Counted from the first letter of the stretch, positions 26,138-36,280 are shown. The stretch is 64,000 nt of DNA from Sediminitomix flava (GCF_003149185.1 NZ_QGDO01000002.1:434001-498000); one strand, 5' to 3'. Program-made: numbers and translations. The notes: a model not told the origin generated them from the sequence alone.

Positions 26138-28522
26138 ATGAGGATTTTTCGATATCTATTTTTTCCCATTTTATTTTTCGGCTTACAAGCTAGTGCTATA
26201 GCCCAATTTGCAGTAATTGAAGGTTATATAACCGATACTACAAATCAGGCTATTCCGTATGTAAATATTTCAGTAGAAGGAACCTCAAGAGGAACACAAT
26301 CTACCGACAAAGGTTTTTATCAACTTCGTGTGCCTGCTGAAGTTGAGATTACTGTTATTTTTTCGCACACTAACTTTAAGCCCACAAAAAAAAGTCTGAC
26401 CCTTGAAAAAAAGCAAAGGCAAAATCTCTCTGTTAGGCTTTTACCTGAGGTCAAACTTCTTGAAGAAGTTGAAGTAAACTCTGCATTAGATCAAACAAGA
26501 GATCAAGCTGGAAGTCTTACTCTTGATGGAGAAGATATAAAAAAAGTACCTACTGCTTTTATGGACTTCAACCAACAATTAGTCACAGGAGGATTGGGAG
26601 TAACTTCAAATAATGAATTATCATCTAGCTATCGGGTAAGAGGTGGAAATTTTGATGAGAATTTGGTTTACGTAAATGACATTCAGGTTTACAGGCCTTT
26701 CTTAGTCAGATCGGGACAGCAAGAAGGCTTAAGCTTTGTCAATCCAGATATGGTTGATCACGTAAATTTCTCCGCTGGTGGCTGGCAAAGTAAATACGGA
26801 GATAAACTTTCTTCTAACCTTGATATCACCTATAAAACACCTAAGGAATTTAGCGCTGTGGCTGTTTTGAGCCTTCTGAACAATAGCCTTGAGCTAGAAG
26901 GCAGTACAAAAAACAACCGTATTTCATATATGATAGGATTCAGAAATAAAAACTCTGAATATCTTCTCAATACACTGGATACACAAGGAGAATACCTTCC
27001 TAGATACATTGATGTACAATCTTTTGTAAACTTCAAACTAGGTAAAAAAGGGGATGAAAATCGCACAACACTTAGTGTTCTAAGTTCATTTGCACAAAAT
27101 AGATATAAAACTGCACCTCAAACTCGAACTACGGAATTTGGAACCTTGAATTCCGCAATGAAATTTACGGTAGCTTTCGACGGGACTGAGCAATTGAACT
27201 ATGACACTTTTCAAGGCGGATTAAAACTACAACATCACTTTTCTGATAACTTCACCACGAAAGTCATTACCTCTGGGATGACTACAAAAGAAAGGGAATA
27301 CATAGATCTAGAAAGTTTCTATCGTATCTCTGATGTGCAAACAGACTTAAGCTCTGGTGAAGAAAAAGAAACAGTTTTAGGTATTGGAACAGAATATGCA
27401 TATGCTCGAAATCAACTAAATGCCTATATTCTTACTTCTGAAATTAGGAATGAATGGCAAATTACAGATCAGTTAATCTCTGAATTCGGTGTACGCTATG
27501 ATCATGAAAATATAGATGACAAGATCAATGAATATGCTTTCATAGATTCTGCAGGATATGTCACTGAATATAAAGACGTCATCAATGCAAAAAATCAAGT
27601 CAAAAGCGATCGCTTGAGTGCTTATTACCAACACTCTCACTTTTGGGACAAACATCAACTCATTTATGGCCTCAGAATGAATTACTGGAATTACTCTAAC
27701 GAAACTGTTTGGAGCCCAAGGGTTCAGTATTCCTTCAAACCTGAATGGGAAAAGGATATTGTTTGGAGAGCTTCAACAGGTATTTACCACCAACCTGCAT
27801 TTTATAGAGAAATGCGATACCCTGATGGTTCTTTAAATGAAAATATCAAAGCTCAATCTTCAGCCCACGCAATTCTTGGTTTTGATTATAATTTCACTCA
27901 ATGGGGACGTCCTTTCAAGTTAATTGTTGAAAGTTACTATAAATATTTATGGAACTTGATTCCTTATGAAGTAGATAATGTTCGCCTCAAATATCAGGGT
28001 GAAAATAATGCTATCGGTCACATTCTGGGAACAGACATTCGTGTAAGTGGTGAGTTTATTCCTGGTGCAGAATCATGGTTAGGATTAAGTATTCTCACCG
28101 CAAGAGAAAAAATAGAAGGTGTAGATAAAGGTTGGGTCAGAAGACCATCAGATCAAAGAATTACATTCAATATGTTTTTCCAAGATCATTTACCTAATAA
28201 CCCTACAATAAGAATGTATCTGAGGGCTATGTATGGTTCTGGTTTACCTTATGGTATACCTGGCGACATTGAAAATCGGAATGCTTACTCAGCCAATACA
28301 GACTATCAACGTGTTGATATTGGATTCTCCAAAATATTTGAATTCAAAGAAAGTGATGCTTTCATGGAGTCTATTTGGGTAGGAGTTGAAGTTTTAAACC
28401 TTCTTGGGTCAAACAATAATCTATCTTTTACTTGGGTTGATACCATTGATGGCTTTCAAGTTGCAGTTCCAAACAGTTTATCTCAACGTTTTTACAACTT
28501 AAAAATGATTTTGAGGTATTAA
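26138..28522 (+). CDS. TonB-dependent receptor with carboxypeptidase-regulatory-like N-terminal domain
   Basis: 794 residues from the ATG at 26138 (the frame also opens at a TTG two codons upstream). Signal peptide to about residue 23, then a CarboxypepD_reg-like domain (about 25-105: IEGYITDTTNQAIPYVNISV and SRGTQSTDKGFYQLRVPA), the plug domain (about 110-220, with SSYRVRGGNFDENLVYVND), and an outer-membrane barrel to the C-terminal aromatic residue (FYNLKMILRY). It lacks a neighbouring SusD gene, so a SusC-type glycan system is unlikely; substrate unknown. It is monocistronic as far as can be seen. Confidence 0.9.
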   Translation: MRIFRYLFFPILFFGLQASAIAQFAVIEGYITDTTNQAIPYVNISVEGTSRGTQSTDKGFYQLRVPAEVEITVIFSHTNFKPTKKSLTLEKKQRQNLSVRLLPEVKLLEEVEVNSALDQTRDQAGSLTLDGEDIKKVPTAFMDFNQQLVTGGLGVTSNNELSSSYRVRGGNFDENLVYVNDIQVYRPFLVRSGQQEGLSFVNPDMVDHVNFSAGGWQSKYGDKLSSNLDITYKTPKEFSAVAVLSLLNNSLELEGSTKNNRISYMIGFRNKNSEYLLNTLDTQGEYLPRYIDVQSFVNFKLGKKGDENRTTLSVLSSFAQNRYKTAPQTRTTEFGTLNSAMKFTVAFDGTEQLNYDTFQGGLKLQHHFSDNFTTKVITSGMTTKEREYIDLESFYRISDVQTDLSSGEEKETVLGIGTEYAYARNQLNAYILTSEIRNEWQITDQLISEFGVRYDHENIDDKINEYAFIDSAGYVTEYKDVINAKNQVKSDRLSAYYQHSHFWDKHQLIYGLRMNYWNYSNETVWSPRVQYSFKPEWEKDIVWRASTGIYHQPAFYREMRYPDGSLNENIKAQSSAHAILGFDYNFTQWGRPFKLIVESYYKYLWNLIPYEVDNVRLKYQGENNAIGHILGTDIRVSGEFIPGAESWLGLSILTAREKIEGVDKGWVRRPSDQRITFNMFFQDHLPNNPTIRMYLRAMYGSGLPYGIPGDIENRNAYSANTDYQRVDIGFSKIFEFKESDAFMESIWVGVEVLNLLGSNNNLSFTWVDTIDGFQVAVPNSLSQRFYNLKMILRY

Positions 28523-28716
28523 ATTAAAAGGTTTTACTAAATTGAACTTGAAGTGATTTAAGTTAGCTAATCTGTATTCTATTTCTAACTCATCTATTTT
28601 GATTTAAAAAAGCTCATAGTTAGTGCTTTTATGGAATAATGATAAGATAATCATGAATTTCTAAGCGCTTTCTTTCAGCTCAAGTTAGAATGGTTCGGAA
28701 TTTAGCTTTTTATACT

Positions 28717-28724
28717 TACTTTTG
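28717..28724 (+). promoter_or_regulatory. Putative -7 promoter box of the bifunctional-nuclease-family gene
   Basis: TACTTTTG matches TAnnTTTG, 26 bases upstream of the TTG start at 28751. Confidence 0.4.
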
Positions 28725-28750
28725 TAGGAGGAATTAAAGCGGTAGTTACA

Positions 28751-29383
28751 TTGGACAAGGTAAAACTTAAGATTCTAGGATTATCTCCGAGTCATACACA
28801 GTCTGGCTCCTTTGCATTGGTATTAGGAGAAACGGAAGGCAACAGAAGACTCCCTATCATTATAGGTATGTTTGAAGCTCAAGCAATAGCTCTAGAGATG
28901 GAGCAAATTGTGGCAAACCGACCGATGACACATGACTTATTCAAGGCGTTTGCCCTAGAATTCAACATTCATATAGAAGAAATCATTATTTCGAACCTCA
29001 AAGAAGGGGTTTTTTATGCTACAATTCGTTGCGCAGACGAAAATGGCAAAGTAACAGAAATGGATGCTAGACCTTCTGATGCTGTGGCATTAGCTGTTCG
29101 ATTTAAAGCACCGATCTTTGCTGCTGAAACAGTTCTTAAAGAAGCTGGTATCAGATTAGATGAGTTAGAAGAAGAGGAAGAGGTTGACGACCTTACTGAA
29201 GAGATAGAATCTGAACCAACTGTTGAAGCTTACCAAGAATCTGCTCCGATTCAAGAATTTTCTAAAGAGGACTTGAAGAAACTTCCTACTGAGCAACTTC
29301 GTCAGATGATGGAGAAAGCCATCGAAAAAGAAGACTACGAAAGGGCTGCTACAATCAGAGATGAATTAAGTAAAAGAGGATAA
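28751..29383 (+). CDS. Bifunctional nuclease (DUF151/BFN) family protein with UVR motif
   Basis: 210 residues, TTG start (no ATG in frame upstream; the family N-terminus VKLKILGLSPS-x-TQSG begins here). DUF151 domain covers about 1-140: GSFALVLGETEGNRRLPIII, ALEMEQI, DARPSDAVALAVRFKAPIFA. An acidic linker (about 138-165) leads to a C-terminal UvrB/UvrC motif (about 178-210, AIEKEDYERAATIRDELSK), a common Bacteroidota arrangement. Plant and bacterial BFN proteins have been reported as RNA/DNA nucleases; activity here is inferred. Confidence 0.88.
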   Translation: MDKVKLKILGLSPSHTQSGSFALVLGETEGNRRLPIIIGMFEAQAIALEMEQIVANRPMTHDLFKAFALEFNIHIEEIIISNLKEGVFYATIRCADENGKVTEMDARPSDAVALAVRFKAPIFAAETVLKEAGIRLDELEEEEEVDDLTEEIESEPTVEAYQESAPIQEFSKEDLKKLPTEQLRQMMEKAIEKEDYERAATIRDELSKRG

Positions 29384-29428
29384 CTTATTAAAAGTGTTAT
29401 TCTTTTAGCCTTTATTATAAAGAACAAA

Positions 29429-29462
29429 AAAATCGGTGCTGAATATTTACAGCACCGATTTT
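29429..29462. terminator. Bidirectional terminator between the BFN gene and gpmI
   Basis: Exact 13-base stem AAAATCGGTGCTG/CAGCACCGATTTT, 8-base loop; A tract before and T tract after. Confidence 0.92.
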
Positions 29463-29516
29463 GTTTTTTAGAGCCTATTAGCTCCATATATTTGATTTTT
29501 CAGAAGTTCGATTCAA

Positions 29517-31025
29517 TTAGATCAAACACTCTCCTGTCATTTCTTCTGGCTGATCTACTCCAACTACTTTCAAGATTGTAGGAGCCATATCACCTAACTT
29601 ACCATCTTTGATCTCTCCATCAAAATCAGGATCAACAAAGATACATGGTACCAAGTTCGTTGTATGAGCTGTGTTTGGAGATCCGTCAGGATTCTTCATC
29701 ATATCTGAGTTACCGTGGTCAGCAATCACGAATGTAGAATATCCATTATCCAAACCTGTCTCGATAACTGCTTTTGCACAAGCGTCAACAGTTTCACATG
29801 CTTTGATAGCTGCTTCAAACACACCTGTGTGGCCTACCATATCTGGGTTTGCGAAGTTCAAACATACAAAGTCCGCTTCACCTTTTTGTAACTCAGGAAT
29901 GATTGCATCACGAATATCTTCAGCACTCATTTCCGGTTTTAGATCATAAGTAGCCACTTTTGGAGATGGACAAAGCAAACGCTTTTCACCTTCAAACTCC
30001 TCTTCACGTCCTCCTGAGAAGAAGAATGTAACGTGAGGGTATTTCTCAGTTTCAGCAATACGGATTTGTTTTTTACCAGCTGCTTCCAATACCTCTCCAA
30101 GAGTTTTAGTGATATTTTCTTTCTCGAAAAGAACACCTACATTCTTGAACTTATCATCATATTTAGTCATTGTGATGTATTTTACATCCAATGCTTTCAT
30201 ATCTTGCTCTGGGTAATCAATTTGCGTTAGCGCTTGAGAAATCTCACGACCACGGTCAGTACGGAAGTTGAAGCAGATTACTACATCGCCTTCTTCAATT
30301 TTACCATCTACACCTTCGATTACCATTGGCTTGATGAATTCGTCAGTTACGCCTTCGTCATAAGAAGCTTGGATACCAGCAGCTGCATCTGCAACAACAG
30401 TACCTTCAGCTTTTACCATCACATCATAAGCCAACTTCACACGCTCCCAACGGTTATCACGGTCCATTGAGTAGTAACGACCAATCAATGTAGCCAATTT
30501 ACCTGTTGTATTCGCGATGTGCGCATTCAAGTCTTCGATGAATCCTTTACCTGACATAGGGTCACAATCACGACCGTCAGTGAAAGCATGTACGAAAACA
30601 TCTTCAACACCAGCATCATTTGCTGCTGTCAGAAGACCTTTCAAGTGATTGATGTGAGAGTGAACACCACCATCAGAAACAAGTCCCATGAAGTGAACCT
30701 TCTTACCATTAGCTTTCGCATAGTCAAATGCTTCTACTAATTTGTCAATCTTTGCAATTGATCCATCCTCAACAGCTTTGTTGATACGAACCAACATTTG
30801 GTATACCACACGACCTGCACCCAAGTTCATGTGACCTACCTCAGAGTTACCCATTTGTCCTTCAGGAAGACCTACCGCTAGGCCTGATGCCTCAAGTTCA
30901 GAGTTTTTATATTTTTTGTAAAGAGAATCAATAAAAGGAGTGTTCGCTGCGTCGATAGCTGAAACGGATTTGTCAGTTGCATGACCCCACCCGTCAAGGA
31001 TCATCAGAATAGCTTTTTTATTCAT
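29517..31025 (-). CDS. gpmI: 2,3-bisphosphoglycerate-independent phosphoglycerate mutase
   Basis: 502 residues, Mn-dependent interconversion of 3- and 2-phosphoglycerate in glycolysis (cytosol). Typical features: MILDGWGHA near the N-terminus with the metal-binding Asp, the phosphorylated Ser in EGQMGNSEVGHMNLGAGR (about 55-72), VHAFTDGRDCDP, SMDRDNRWERVKLAYD, FANPDMVGHTG, and IADHGNSDMM with VP-rich C-terminus. Length is normal. Its codons end in C more often than in the envelope genes around it, as expected for high expression. Confidence 0.97.
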   Translation of the reverse strand: MNKKAILMILDGWGHATDKSVSAIDAANTPFIDSLYKKYKNSELEASGLAVGLPEGQMGNSEVGHMNLGAGRVVYQMLVRINKAVEDGSIAKIDKLVEAFDYAKANGKKVHFMGLVSDGGVHSHINHLKGLLTAANDAGVEDVFVHAFTDGRDCDPMSGKGFIEDLNAHIANTTGKLATLIGRYYSMDRDNRWERVKLAYDVMVKAEGTVVADAAAGIQASYDEGVTDEFIKPMVIEGVDGKIEEGDVVICFNFRTDRGREISQALTQIDYPEQDMKALDVKYITMTKYDDKFKNVGVLFEKENITKTLGEVLEAAGKKQIRIAETEKYPHVTFFFSGGREEEFEGEKRLLCPSPKVATYDLKPEMSAEDIRDAIIPELQKGEADFVCLNFANPDMVGHTGVFEAAIKACETVDACAKAVIETGLDNGYSTFVIADHGNSDMMKNPDGSPNTAHTTNLVPCIFVDPDFDGEIKDGKLGDMAPTILKVVGVDQPEEMTGECLI

Positions 31026-31248
31026 CTTTATGTTTGTCTTAGAAGTATGCTCTAATTCACGTTTTAATCAGACACAATAGAATGTCTCTATTTCGGGCGT
31101 AAAATTAGCTGTGAAAGATGGCTTATTAAATGACTAATATCACAGAATTTTGTAAGCCTTCCTTAGTGAAACGACTGGACTGATAATCAGAGTTCACTGA
31201 GTTCTAGAAGACTCTTAAAAAATCAAAATAGATGAATAATTTCATCCA

Positions 31249-31995
31249 CTATTCATATAAAAGAGATTCCTCTAGTCCTTCGATATGAAGTATGGTTTTA
31301 TCGGAGTCATTTTTGAGAGCAGAAATATCAATAGTATAGGTCTTTGAAATAACTGCAAAACAAGCTTCTGTATTTGTTAAGCTGACTTTGAAATACCGCT
31401 GTACAGGATAAGATTCTGCGATTACCTCTGAGTCAATCAAAGCTACTTCCCAAGAATTTCCATCACAGCCGCTTGAATGTAGCGTAAATGAAAGAGAGTC
31501 ACCTTCAATGACAGCATCTTCAATTTCGTATCCTTCTGTATATGTTGATTCGTAACAATATTGATTACTGATCAAATGTCCTTTTTCACTTCCGCTACAC
31601 ATTTCCCATAAATCATTATTATAGATAATTTCAGCTTTACCTTCTACACATTCAACACCCAAAGGATAAGTATAATATACAAATTGACAAATTTGAACTC
31701 CCTCATACTTAGCATTATAAGATATCTCTTTGTTTGTGTACAATTCAACAAGCATTAAGAAGCTTACAGTGTCAATCGAACTTGCATAAGGGATATACCC
31801 CTTCGGTCCTCCACATAGGGACTCACCAAATGAGGTGAACCTCCAATCATCTGCATTTTCACAAGGAACACTTTCAGAGAGTTCGACAATTTGTGCATAT
31901 AGCTTTTCCAAATCAGCCTTATCTTCTAATTGACTACTTTCATCACAAGCGAATAAGAGAAGTAATAGAGGTAGAAAATAGCATAGTCTTTTCAT
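31249..31995 (-). CDS. Lipoprotein of unknown function, 248 aa
   Basis: Signal peptide with lipobox LLLFAC (Cys about 17). Residues about 25-110 carry the pattern SESVPCENADDWRFTSFGES then CGGPKGYIPY and FLMLVELYTNKEISYN, which I recognise as a small domain seen in other Bacteroidota lipoproteins of unknown function. The C-terminal half is a beta-rich domain with several Cys. It ends about 220 bases after the gpmI start, same strand, with no clear link. Confidence 0.65.
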   Translation of the reverse strand: MKRLCYFLPLLLLLFACDESSQLEDKADLEKLYAQIVELSESVPCENADDWRFTSFGESLCGGPKGYIPYASSIDTVSFLMLVELYTNKEISYNAKYEGVQICQFVYYTYPLGVECVEGKAEIIYNNDLWEMCSGSEKGHLISNQYCYESTYTEGYEIEDAVIEGDSLSFTLHSSGCDGNSWEVALIDSEVIAESYPVQRYFKVSLTNTEACFAVISKTYTIDISALKNDSDKTILHIEGLEESLLYE

Positions 31996-32134
31996 GAGAA
32001 ATATGGTTTAGTTTTCAGAATAAAAAATCGTTTACACTCATTAAGACAGTACTTTAGAAGCGATGGTTGTAACGTGAATCTATTTTTTGAGAATAAAAAA
32101 TCAGAACCATATTTTTCGGTGGAATCTAATCTTG

Positions 32135-32731
32135 TTAGAACGTATATCCAATGCCAAAATTAAACCCTCTTTCCATCAAGTGTTCTTGATGATTTGTTTT
32201 TGCTTGAGGAAAAATAGAATGAGCTCTTACAAATCCTTCTGCAAAAGCAAAAATCTTCCATATCTGGTATTTTGTTCCCAAATGTCCGCCAAAGCCAATT
32301 CCTGTTTGATCGTCTAAACCTCTATCCGAAGATCCATTAAATTCAAAGTCGAATAAAGCTCCAGCTCCCATGTAAAAATATTTATTGAATGAATAATCTA
32401 AGTAGACAGGTATAGAATAAAGAATCACTTCTATATCATATGAAGGTCGATCTTCTCCTGTAAAAGCTGGCGTTATTTCTAAAATATGTTCTCCATAATT
32501 CAATCCACTCCTCAAAGCGAATTTCTTCCCTAAAAATAGATGATAGTTTACACCAAACAATTTTGCAGACTTACCATCAGTACTTGCAGCACCATCTAAT
32601 GCTTCAAAATACCTTACAGTACTCTTAACAGGTGAAAAACTAAATGATAATCCTTGACGGTCTTGTGAAGAAGCTAAGTGAGACATTAAAAATAGTATCA
32701 GAAAGTAAAAAAGTTTTTTCATGAGTTTCAT
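32135..32731 (-). CDS. Small outer-membrane beta-barrel protein
   Basis: 198 residues; signal peptide to LASSQ (about 22), then eight or so amphipathic strands (YFEALDGAAST, FGVNYHLFLGKKFALRSGLN, IPVYLDYSFNKYFYMGAGAL, GFGGHLGTKYQIWKIFAFAE) and a C-terminal aromatic GFNFGIGYTF. It begins 4 bases after the stop of the gene at 32736-33272, so the two are probably translated from one message. Function unknown. Confidence 0.7.
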   Translation of the reverse strand: MKLMKKLFYFLILFLMSHLASSQDRQGLSFSFSPVKSTVRYFEALDGAASTDGKSAKLFGVNYHLFLGKKFALRSGLNYGEHILEITPAFTGEDRPSYDIEVILYSIPVYLDYSFNKYFYMGAGALFDFEFNGSSDRGLDDQTGIGFGGHLGTKYQIWKIFAFAEGFVRAHSIFPQAKTNHQEHLMERGFNFGIGYTF

Positions 32732-32735
32732 GATT

Positions 32736-33272
32736 TTAGTTTAAATCAAAAATTCTAATAATTAATCGAAGGATGGCAATAATAAACAAAGCTATTCCTA
32801 GCGTTCTCTTCCAAGAGGAACGTTCTTTAGATTTTTGCTCTAGCTGATCATGATTTTGGTTTTTAGTACCTAATTGAGCTGAAATCTCTTCTTTTGAAAA
32901 ACCTTGACTTACCAAGTCATCATATTTATCTAAAACCTCAGTTTCTTTCTCTATTTGCTGATTCATGATTTCAAAGATGTCAAAACCTCTTTCTTTGAAA
33001 TCTAGTTTGATACTTTCAAGGTTTTCACCTATTGCTAACCTCTGTTCTACCATTTCTTTGATATCAACTGAAGTAATTCCAAAATAATTACTTCCTTTTT
33101 TCTCTACATATTTCCTCAGAACAGGGTATAGTTGCTTTAGATTTCTACTGTATAATTCTGCTTGAAGCTCTAGAACATCATCAGGTGATAATTGATCAAG
33201 CTTTCCTGTCAGTTGTTCAATTTGTTGAGAATCTAAATTAGATAAGGCATCTTGAAATTGGTCTGTTTCCAT
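32736..33272 (-). CDS. Cytoplasmic helical protein with C-terminal TM anchor
   Basis: 178 residues, no signal peptide. The first 150 residues are charged and helical (QIEQLTGKLDQLSPDDVLEL, VLDKYDDLVSQGFSKEEISA), followed by one hydrophobic segment (about 158-173, LGIALFIIAILRLIIRIF), i.e. tail-anchored. It is 4 bases upstream of the barrel gene at 32135-32731. Family not recognised. Confidence 0.6.
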   Translation of the reverse strand: METDQFQDALSNLDSQQIEQLTGKLDQLSPDDVLELQAELYSRNLKQLYPVLRKYVEKKGSNYFGITSVDIKEMVEQRLAIGENLESIKLDFKERGFDIFEIMNQQIEKETEVLDKYDDLVSQGFSKEEISAQLGTKNQNHDQLEQKSKERSSWKRTLGIALFIIAILRLIIRIFDLN

Positions 33273-33420
33273 AATAAAAATGATTCGTTAAAAAGTAATA
33301 GAAGAACTTCCCCTAAAAAAGAATAAAGTATTTACATTCAGACAACTCAATACAGAGAAGAGTCAAAGAATGAAAAGTTTATAGTAATAAAAAATAGTTT
33401 CTTTTTCTCGTTTGGGTATA

Positions 33421-33460
33421 AAAAAAGCCCTCAGAAAGTAACGTTTCTGAGGGCTTTTTT
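33421..33460. terminator. Bidirectional terminator
   Basis: AAAAAAGCCCTCAGAAA pairs fully with TTTCTGAGGGCTTTTTT, 6-base loop. It ends the minus-strand gene at 33480-34235. Confidence 0.92.
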
Positions 33461-33479
33461 ATACTAAACAGTTGTATTA

Positions 33480-34235
33480 TTAATAAGGGAAAAATGGACT
33501 ACCAAATCCATATCCTCCTCCAAATCTATTATTAAATGGTGATCCGCCGAATCCACCAAAGCCTCCATACATACCATAAGGTCTTCCGTACATTCCGTAG
33601 CCATAACCTGGCATCATCCCATTTCCTTCAGCATACATAAATCGTCCTCCGATCGTGATATTGTCATTGACTTTATATTGCATACTAACATCAAAGCCTT
33701 TCATATTTCCATCACGATATGGTGCACCACTGTTCATTTGGTTTTGGGCATAAAAGACATGTGCACTTACATCCAAACGTTCATTTACTTTATAGTTTAC
33801 ACCTACTCTTGTAGCAATGGTATGTCCTTGCATGTTATTCGAAACTTCCTGCCCTTCAACCTCAAAAGGATAGTAAGGAGCGAAGCCATTCATTGTATTA
33901 TATGAATAACCCACAGAGATATCTACAGACATTCTAGGACTAACTTCCAAACCTACAGTTGGTGCTACATAGTTATTGGTAAAGGTTCCTCCTCCCCACA
34001 TCGAACCTACGCTTGTCCCCATTTCAACCTGTACTTGGGGTTCTCCAATTCTCTGATTAAGGTAAGAGTCTTTGCTTTCAAGACCTTCAGCCTCAATGAA
34101 AGCTTTTGTATCTTCACTAATTTCAAGTGTAGCCTGTACTGAATCTTGTTCCACTACTTCTTCTTGAGCCATAAGCTGTTGACTTGCAAATGGCATAAAA
34201 AGAAATGCGAATATGACTTTATATCTTAATTTCAT
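33480..34235 (-). CDS. Exported barrel-like protein with Gly/Tyr/Met-rich C-terminal tail
   Basis: 251 residues; signal peptide to about 24 (ASQQLMAQ). Residues about 70-200 contain beta-barrel-like strands (QVQVEMGTSVGSMWGG, VGLEVSPRMSVDISVGYSYN, RLDVSAHVFYAQNQM, ITIGGRFMYAEGNG). The last 45 residues are low complexity, rich in Gly, Tyr, Phe, Met and Pro (MMPGYGYGMYGRPYGMYGGF). Such a tail after a barrel is uncommon and may be exposed. Function unknown. Single gene with a strong terminator. Confidence 0.65.
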   Translation of the reverse strand: MKLRYKVIFAFLFMPFASQQLMAQEEVVEQDSVQATLEISEDTKAFIEAEGLESKDSYLNQRIGEPQVQVEMGTSVGSMWGGGTFTNNYVAPTVGLEVSPRMSVDISVGYSYNTMNGFAPYYPFEVEGQEVSNNMQGHTIATRVGVNYKVNERLDVSAHVFYAQNQMNSGAPYRDGNMKGFDVSMQYKVNDNITIGGRFMYAEGNGMMPGYGYGMYGRPYGMYGGFGGFGGSPFNNRFGGGYGFGSPFFPY

Positions 34236-34522
34236 ATAGAAACCTGATTTTAAAAACTACCTAATTGAACGAGTAAAAACGCTTGTTTGTTGGTACAACT
34301 TCGTTAACAATTGCTTTTTAAGTCCGTTCTTCCCTAATATCTAAAATTGTGTGATAAATAAATAATCACTTTTCCTTTAGCTCTTGCATTTAACAGCGAA
34401 CTAAAGATCTTTAACATTATATGACAGCTAATTTGGTACTATCGTTGGATTTAAAGATTAGTTTTAACAGTTTTTCATCATGAAATTAAAGTCTTTTCTC
34501 AAACTAGCTCGGTTTAAAATTT

Positions 34523-36154
34523 TTAAGCATCAAAAACAGATGTAAACTGAAAGCTTTTTCCATCAAATAATCCTTTGTCAGACAGTTTTAATTCAGGAAT
34601 AACGAGTAATGCCATAAATGATAAAGTCATAAAAGGATCATGAAGATTTACCCCAAGTTGTTTCGTTTTTTGTACGATTGCTTCATAATCTTTAGCCACT
34701 TCAAAAGCATCCGCTTCAGTCATCAAACCTGCTACTCCTAGCGCCAAAGAATGTACTTTTTCTCCATCAAATGCAGTTACACCTCCTTGATTATTCATAA
34801 TTTCATTTACTGCTTTCGCTAATGATTCATCATCAGCCCCTACTGCAATAATATTGTGGGAATCGTGTGCTATACTAGATGCTAACGCTCCATTTTTAAG
34901 TCCTATACCTTTGATGAAAGCAACTGCTGGTTTCTCTTTTGAATAACGGTTTACGACTGTCAATTTGAGAATATCTTCAGAAGAATTTGAAATCACATTA
35001 TCATTTTCAATCAAGGCACTTTCTTGGATCGCTTTTGTGATCAGTTGTCCGTCTTCAGCTAGAATAACTTTCAAGTTTTTACTTTCTGGTTTTATTCTAA
35101 AGTCTGAAGCATTGACTTCATAACTATAGAATTTATTGATTGGCTTAACTTCTACTGACTTTATAAATGACTGTCCTTCTTGAGCAACTAATTCACCATC
35201 AATATAAGTTTGTAAAACATCAAAAGAAGTAAGGTCTTTTACTAAAATAAAATCGGCTGGATCATTTTCTCTCAATAAACCTACATTCAGGTTATAATGA
35301 AGCACAGGATTGACACAAGCCATATTTAGTACATCAAAAAGTTCATGACCATCATTAATAGCTCTAGCCACTAATTTATTCAAATGTCCATGAATTAATT
35401 GATTGGGATGCATGTCATCAGTACAAAACATCATTCGTGAAGCATATTCATCAATTAGTGCATGTAAAGCTTCATAGTTTTTTGCGGCACTGCCTTCACG
35501 GATTTGTACTAACATTCCGTTTTGGATTTTCTCTTTTGCTTCATCAAAAGTTGTACATTCATGATCTGTTGATATACCTACGTCAATATATTTCAGTAAA
35601 TCTTCACCTCGTACTTGTGGCGCATGCCCATCAATTGGCTTTCTGAGTTCTTTAGCTATTGCTAATTTTTCATGTACTTCTTTATCTCCATAAATCACCC
35701 CAGGAAAATTCATCATTTCAGCCAAATAGACAATATCATCTCTTTCTAAAAGTTGACGAATTCCATCGGGGCCAATATTTGCTCCCGCAGTCTCAAAATT
35801 GGTAGCAGGAACACAAGAAGGTGCTCCAAAGTAAAATTTCAATGGTACTTTTTTCCCATTTTCAATCATAAACTCCACCCCTTCTATACCATTTACATTT
35901 GCAATCTCATGAGGGTCAGAAACAGTAGCTACCGTCCCGTGTAATACTGCTAGTCGTGCAAACTCAGAAGGAACTAGCATCGAACTTTCAATATGCACAT
36001 GAGCATCTACAAAGCCCGGCATAATGTATCCTTCTAGCTCAGTATTTTCAGGAAGTTCGTTGATTTCAATGATACGTCCACTCTCAAAAAGGACTTCAGC
36101 AGGATAGATACTTTGTTTAGGTATGTCAATTAAGTTTGCAGTAATTTTTTGCAT
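34523..36154 (-). CDS. ade: Adenine deaminase
   Basis: 543 residues from the ATG at 36154; the frame opens earlier at a GTG (36229) but the extra 25 residues have no family counterpart. Amidohydrolase-superfamily enzyme converting adenine to hypoxanthine and ammonia for purine salvage. Metal-binding motif PGFVDAHVHIESSM (about 48-61), DPHEIANVNG, GHAPQVRGEDLLKY (His ligand), STDHECTTFDEA, and FCTDDMHPNQL (Asp ligand) are all present, as is the C-terminal adenine-deaminase domain with SIAHDSHNIIAVG and the closing strand. Cytosolic. Confidence 0.93.
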   Translation of the reverse strand: MQKITANLIDIPKQSIYPAEVLFESGRIIEINELPENTELEGYIMPGFVDAHVHIESSMLVPSEFARLAVLHGTVATVSDPHEIANVNGIEGVEFMIENGKKVPLKFYFGAPSCVPATNFETAGANIGPDGIRQLLERDDIVYLAEMMNFPGVIYGDKEVHEKLAIAKELRKPIDGHAPQVRGEDLLKYIDVGISTDHECTTFDEAKEKIQNGMLVQIREGSAAKNYEALHALIDEYASRMMFCTDDMHPNQLIHGHLNKLVARAINDGHELFDVLNMACVNPVLHYNLNVGLLRENDPADFILVKDLTSFDVLQTYIDGELVAQEGQSFIKSVEVKPINKFYSYEVNASDFRIKPESKNLKVILAEDGQLITKAIQESALIENDNVISNSSEDILKLTVVNRYSKEKPAVAFIKGIGLKNGALASSIAHDSHNIIAVGADDESLAKAVNEIMNNQGGVTAFDGEKVHSLALGVAGLMTEADAFEVAKDYEAIVQKTKQLGVNLHDPFMTLSFMALLVIPELKLSDKGLFDGKSFQFTSVFDA

Positions 36155-36280
36155 AAGACTACGACTTCTTGTGTATTGATAGTATGTAATTTGATAGAAG
36201 GATGAACAGCTTTGGAGAAAAATTTGCACAACCCAATCTTTAGCGACAAATTTAGCTGAAATTATTCAAATCTGATATTT

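Noticed and set aside
26138-28522. SusC-type glycan importer
   Set aside because: No SusD or glycoside hydrolase gene next to it and the length (about 800) is short for SusC.
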